DNA of 64,000 nucleotides from Flavilitoribacter nigricans DSM 23189 = NBRC 102662. GTDB taxonomy: Bacteria; Bacteroidota; Bacteroidia; Chitinophagales; Saprospiraceae. Position 1 is the stretch's first letter, and each line of letters starts with the position of its first letter. This document shows, piece by piece, positions 61,543-64,000 of the stretch. Where the stretch lies: positions 1-64,000 of the forward strand of contig NZ_PDUD01000019.1 in NCBI RefSeq assembly GCF_002646595.1, in the 5' to 3' direction. The translations under genes and the position numbers were made by a program. Under the pieces are notes generated by a model, which saw nothing but the letters and a program-made list of their open reading frames with translations, was not told the origin of the DNA and did not search any database.

Positions 61543-63132
61543 ATGCACCTAAACCTATTCAATCCATTCCGTTCCCATAAAACTGCCTTTGCCGGGCTAT
61601 CCGCCTGGGTGATGGCGTTTTTAATGCTGATGTTTACCCCTGCATCCGGCCAGGAAGCACGGACAAATAACGCTCCCTTCAACGTCCTGCTCATCAGTGT
61701 CGATGACCTGAAAGACTGGGTAGGTTATTTAGGTGGATACGAAGGAAAAGTATACACCCCGAACCTAGACCGGCTGGCGGCCGCCGGAGTGGCGTTCACC
61801 AATGCCCATACTTCCGCTACCGTCTGCTGTCCCTCCCGCAATGCCATGATGCTCGGGAAACGCCCTTCCACTACCGGCCTGTACGATAACAATCAGTGGT
61901 GGAAAGCCACCCTTCCGGAAGAGATCTCCATGCCGCAGTATTTTAAGGAGCACGGTTATTATACCGCCGGAGCCGGGAAGGTTTTCCACCATACGCCGGG
62001 TAATAATCCCCCGTGCAGCTGGGATGAATTTCAGGACCAGGTGTTTGATGATCCGTGGAATTTTGCCGAATGGTCCGCCGAACGTTATTTCCTGACCTAC
62101 GGCTACCGCGGTCCTATCGTTCCCTTTCCGGACTGGAAACCACTCAACGGTTTGTTCCCCCATAATGCCGAGCTGGACTGGGGACCAATCCCTGATAAAG
62201 CGCCGGAAGATTACGGAGATGTAGCGGCCGTCAATTTTGCCACCGACTTTTTAACCCAACCACACGAAAAACCCTGGTTCCTGGCGGTCGGCACCTATCG
62301 CCCCCATTTGCCCTGGCATGTGCCCCAGGCCTATTTTGACCGCTATCCGCTGGATGAGATCGTCCTGCCGTCAATCCGGGAAGACGACCTAAACGACGTA
62401 CCCGCAGCGGGCAAAAAACTGGCGCTGGCGACCGCCCGGGAATTTGAAAAAATTGCGGCGGCCGGAAAATGGCGGGAAGCCATTCAAGCCTATCTCGCCA
62501 GCATCACCTTTGCCGACGAACAGGTGGGCGCCATTTTGAATGCACTTGAAGCGAGCAGCTACCGCGAGAATACCATCGTTGTGCTCTGGTCCGACCACGG
62601 ATGGCATCTGGGCAGCAAACAGCACTGGCACAAACAAACGCTGTGGGAGGAATGTACCCGGATCCCCTTTATCGTCCGTACCCCCGGTATCACTCCGGCG
62701 GACGAGCGTTGCCCCCAGCCGGTAGATATGGTCAACGTATTTCCCACCCTGGTAGAACTCTGCGGCCTACCGGAAAAAGCTGATCTCGACGGTCATTCCC
62801 TGGCCCCGTTGCTGCGTGAGCCCACAGCAGCCTGGCCTTATCCGGCGATATCGGAGATCAAGACCGGGAACATGGCGGTGCGCAGCTCCGACTGGCGCTA
62901 CATCCGCTATCATGACGGCACCGAAGAATTCTATAATCGTAAAACCGATCCCCACGAATGGACCAATCTGATCGGGGATCCCCGCTACGCCGAGATCATT
63001 GAACAGCACCGGAAATGGATACCGGATACCTTCGCCGAACCGGTCCCCGGAAAGAACAGCTTCCTTTTCGACCCCTATGCTTATTCCTTCCTACACAAGG
63101 AGACTAAAGTCTTTATCGATGGCAAAAAGTAA
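61543..63132 (+). CDS. Sulfatase (S1 family, iduronate-2-sulfatase-like)
   Basis: 529 residues with a signal peptide (AWVMAFLMLMFTPASGQ). The formylglycine motif is Cys95-Cys-Pro-Ser-Arg in SATVCCPSRNAMMLGKRP. Metal and substrate residues lie in VLLISVDDLKDWVGYLGGY, AGAGKVFHH, YRPHLPWHVP and LWSDHGWHLGSKQHWHK. These match the iduronate-2-sulfatase-like (S1_7) group. It would remove a 2-O-type sulfate from a uronic or other sugar outside the cytoplasm. Its end overlaps the start of the next sulfatase by 14 bp, so they are co-translated. Confidence 0.9.
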   Translation: MHLNLFNPFRSHKTAFAGLSAWVMAFLMLMFTPASGQEARTNNAPFNVLLISVDDLKDWVGYLGGYEGKVYTPNLDRLAAAGVAFTNAHTSATVCCPSRNAMMLGKRPSTTGLYDNNQWWKATLPEEISMPQYFKEHGYYTAGAGKVFHHTPGNNPPCSWDEFQDQVFDDPWNFAEWSAERYFLTYGYRGPIVPFPDWKPLNGLFPHNAELDWGPIPDKAPEDYGDVAAVNFATDFLTQPHEKPWFLAVGTYRPHLPWHVPQAYFDRYPLDEIVLPSIREDDLNDVPAAGKKLALATAREFEKIAAAGKWREAIQAYLASITFADEQVGAILNALEASSYRENTIVVLWSDHGWHLGSKQHWHKQTLWEECTRIPFIVRTPGITPADERCPQPVDMVNVFPTLVELCGLPEKADLDGHSLAPLLREPTAAWPYPAISEIKTGNMAVRSSDWRYIRYHDGTEEFYNRKTDPHEWTNLIGDPRYAEIIEQHRKWIPDTFAEPVPGKNSFLFDPYAYSFLHKETKVFIDGKK

Positions 63133-64000
63133 ACCAATCCATCCGGGGAAATTTTGGAAGGCAGCCTGGTGGTTACCGGTGTTGTTAGTATTCGCCGCAC
63201 TGTTTTTTGGTTGTGGTGAAACGGGTGAAGATGCCGGTAGGAAAAACATCTTATTCATCGCTGTCGACGATCTGCGTCCGGTACTGGGATGCTACGGTCA
63301 CCAAACGGTTATTTCGCCCCACATGGATCAGTTGGCCCGATCCGGCACCAGATTTTCCCGGGCCTACTGCCAGGTAGCGGTTTGTAATCCGTCCCGGGCT
63401 TCGGTCCTGACCGGTCTGCGTCCGGATGCCCTGCGGTTATGGACCAACAAACCCCATTTCCGGGAACACCGCCCGGACGTCGTGACGCTACCGCAATTGT
63501 TCCGACAACAGGGCTACGCGGCCCGGGAGATCGGAAAGATCTTCCACGATCCCGCTTCGCATAAGGATTCCTTATCCTGGTCGGGGCCTTCTCAATATGC
63601 CGTTACCCGTAATGGTCAGGGCCACAAATATGCCCTGCCGGCCAACTACACACCCCAGCGAAGCAAAGGGGCAGCCAGCGAGCAGGCCGATGTGCCAGAT
63701 ACCGCCTATATAGATGGCAAAGTAGCTGCCGCCGCTATGGAGGTCCTGAGGGAAATACAGGACTCAGCCTTCTTTCTGGCCGTGGGATTTCGCCGGCCCC
63801 ATTTGCCCTTTTCCGCTCCGAAGCGATACTGGGACCTGTACGATCCGCAGGAAATCCACCAGGAGTACAAGAGTACTCCGGCACCGGTCGGCGCGCCGGA
63901 AATCGCTTTTCACGACTCCAATGAACTGAGAGGATACGAAGATATTCCCGCGGAAGACACCATTCCCCGGGCGAAACAAGTGGAATTGCTCCACGCCTAT
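63119..64000 (+). CDS. Sulfatase (iduronate-2-sulfatase-like), truncated by window end
   Basis: 294 codons are visible from ATG 63119, with no stop before the window edge. A lipoprotein signal (LPVLLVFAALFFGC, Cys32) is followed by NILFIAVDDLRPVLGCYG and the formylglycine motif Cys89-Asn-Pro-Ser-Arg in AVCNPSRASVLTGLRP, then YAAREIGKIFHDP and GFRRPHLPFSAP. This is a clear S1_7/iduronate-2-sulfatase-like start; roughly the last third is missing. It overlaps the upstream sulfatase gene by 14 bp. Confidence 0.9.
   Translation, partial: MAKSKPIHPGKFWKAAWWLPVLLVFAALFFGCGETGEDAGRKNILFIAVDDLRPVLGCYGHQTVISPHMDQLARSGTRFSRAYCQVAVCNPSRASVLTGLRPDALRLWTNKPHFREHRPDVVTLPQLFRQQGYAAREIGKIFHDPASHKDSLSWSGPSQYAVTRNGQGHKYALPANYTPQRSKGAASEQADVPDTAYIDGKVAAAAMEVLREIQDSAFFLAVGFRRPHLPFSAPKRYWDLYDPQEIHQEYKSTPAPVGAPEIAFHDSNELRGYEDIPAEDTIPRAKQVELLHAY

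Overview
This window reads as a chromosomal segment of a Bacteroidota bacterium, most likely a marine member of the class Saprospiria (Lewinella-like). Supporting signs are TonB-linked SusC/SusD pairs, a PorP/SprF type IX secretion protein, an OmpA/PD40 protein, LytS-type kinases with LytTR regulators, abundant lipoboxes, TAnnTTTG-like -7 promoter boxes and fairly high GC coding sequence. The taxonomic call is inference; the window holds no rRNA or tRNA gene that I can recognise.

Region 1 (1-11 kb): an OmpA-DUF1573 fusion and a PorP/SprF protein on the minus strand, then a plus-strand set of an unusual AAA/STAND-like ATPase, an MscS-like membrane protein and a cation/proton antiporter, then a ribokinase and an alpha/beta hydrolase. 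Region 2 (11-24.5 kb): a 0.8 kb block of three tandem noncoding repeats, a TonB receptor divergent from a LytS/LytTR pair, a 2OG-Fe(II) oxygenase-like protein, a small lipoprotein, an acyl-CoA synthetase, an orphan LytS kinase, a methyltransferase and a nitrilase. Large palindromic MITE-like elements (about 120-165 bp) lie between these genes, several touching stop codons. Region 3 (24.6-33.2 kb): a PVC-type heme-binding lipoprotein with HEAT repeats, then an OmpR-type response regulator, a sensor kinase and a second TonB receptor.

Region 4 (33.7-44.1 kb) is a sulfide/persulfide-handling island: sulfide:quinone reductase plus DUF1641 protein, a divergent Crp/Fnr regulator, a 33-residue membrane peptide with a DUF2892 protein, two half-size YeeE/YedE transporters, a CstB-like persulfide dioxygenase-rhodanese, a DUF3365 heme lipoprotein, a peroxiredoxin and two DUF2202 ferritin-like proteins. 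Three of its promoters carry a GTGA-N6-TCAC palindrome 22-23 bp upstream of a -7 box, and the regulator's recognition helix carries the CRP-like R-E-x-x-x-R set, so I infer one Crp/Fnr regulon.

Region 5 (44.2-64 kb) is a glycan utilisation locus: a PL10-CE15 fusion, a FadR-type regulator, two sialidases, three sulfatases (the last cut by the window end), an N-acetylneuraminate lyase, SusC/SusD, and a fusion of a kelch mutarotase/epimerase with a sodium:solute symporter. A perfect palindrome ATTTGTCTGACAAAT stands before the first sialidase and before the lyase, and a degenerate copy stands before the regulator gene. The inferred role is uptake and breakdown of a sulfated, sialylated glycan under control of this FadR-type repressor.
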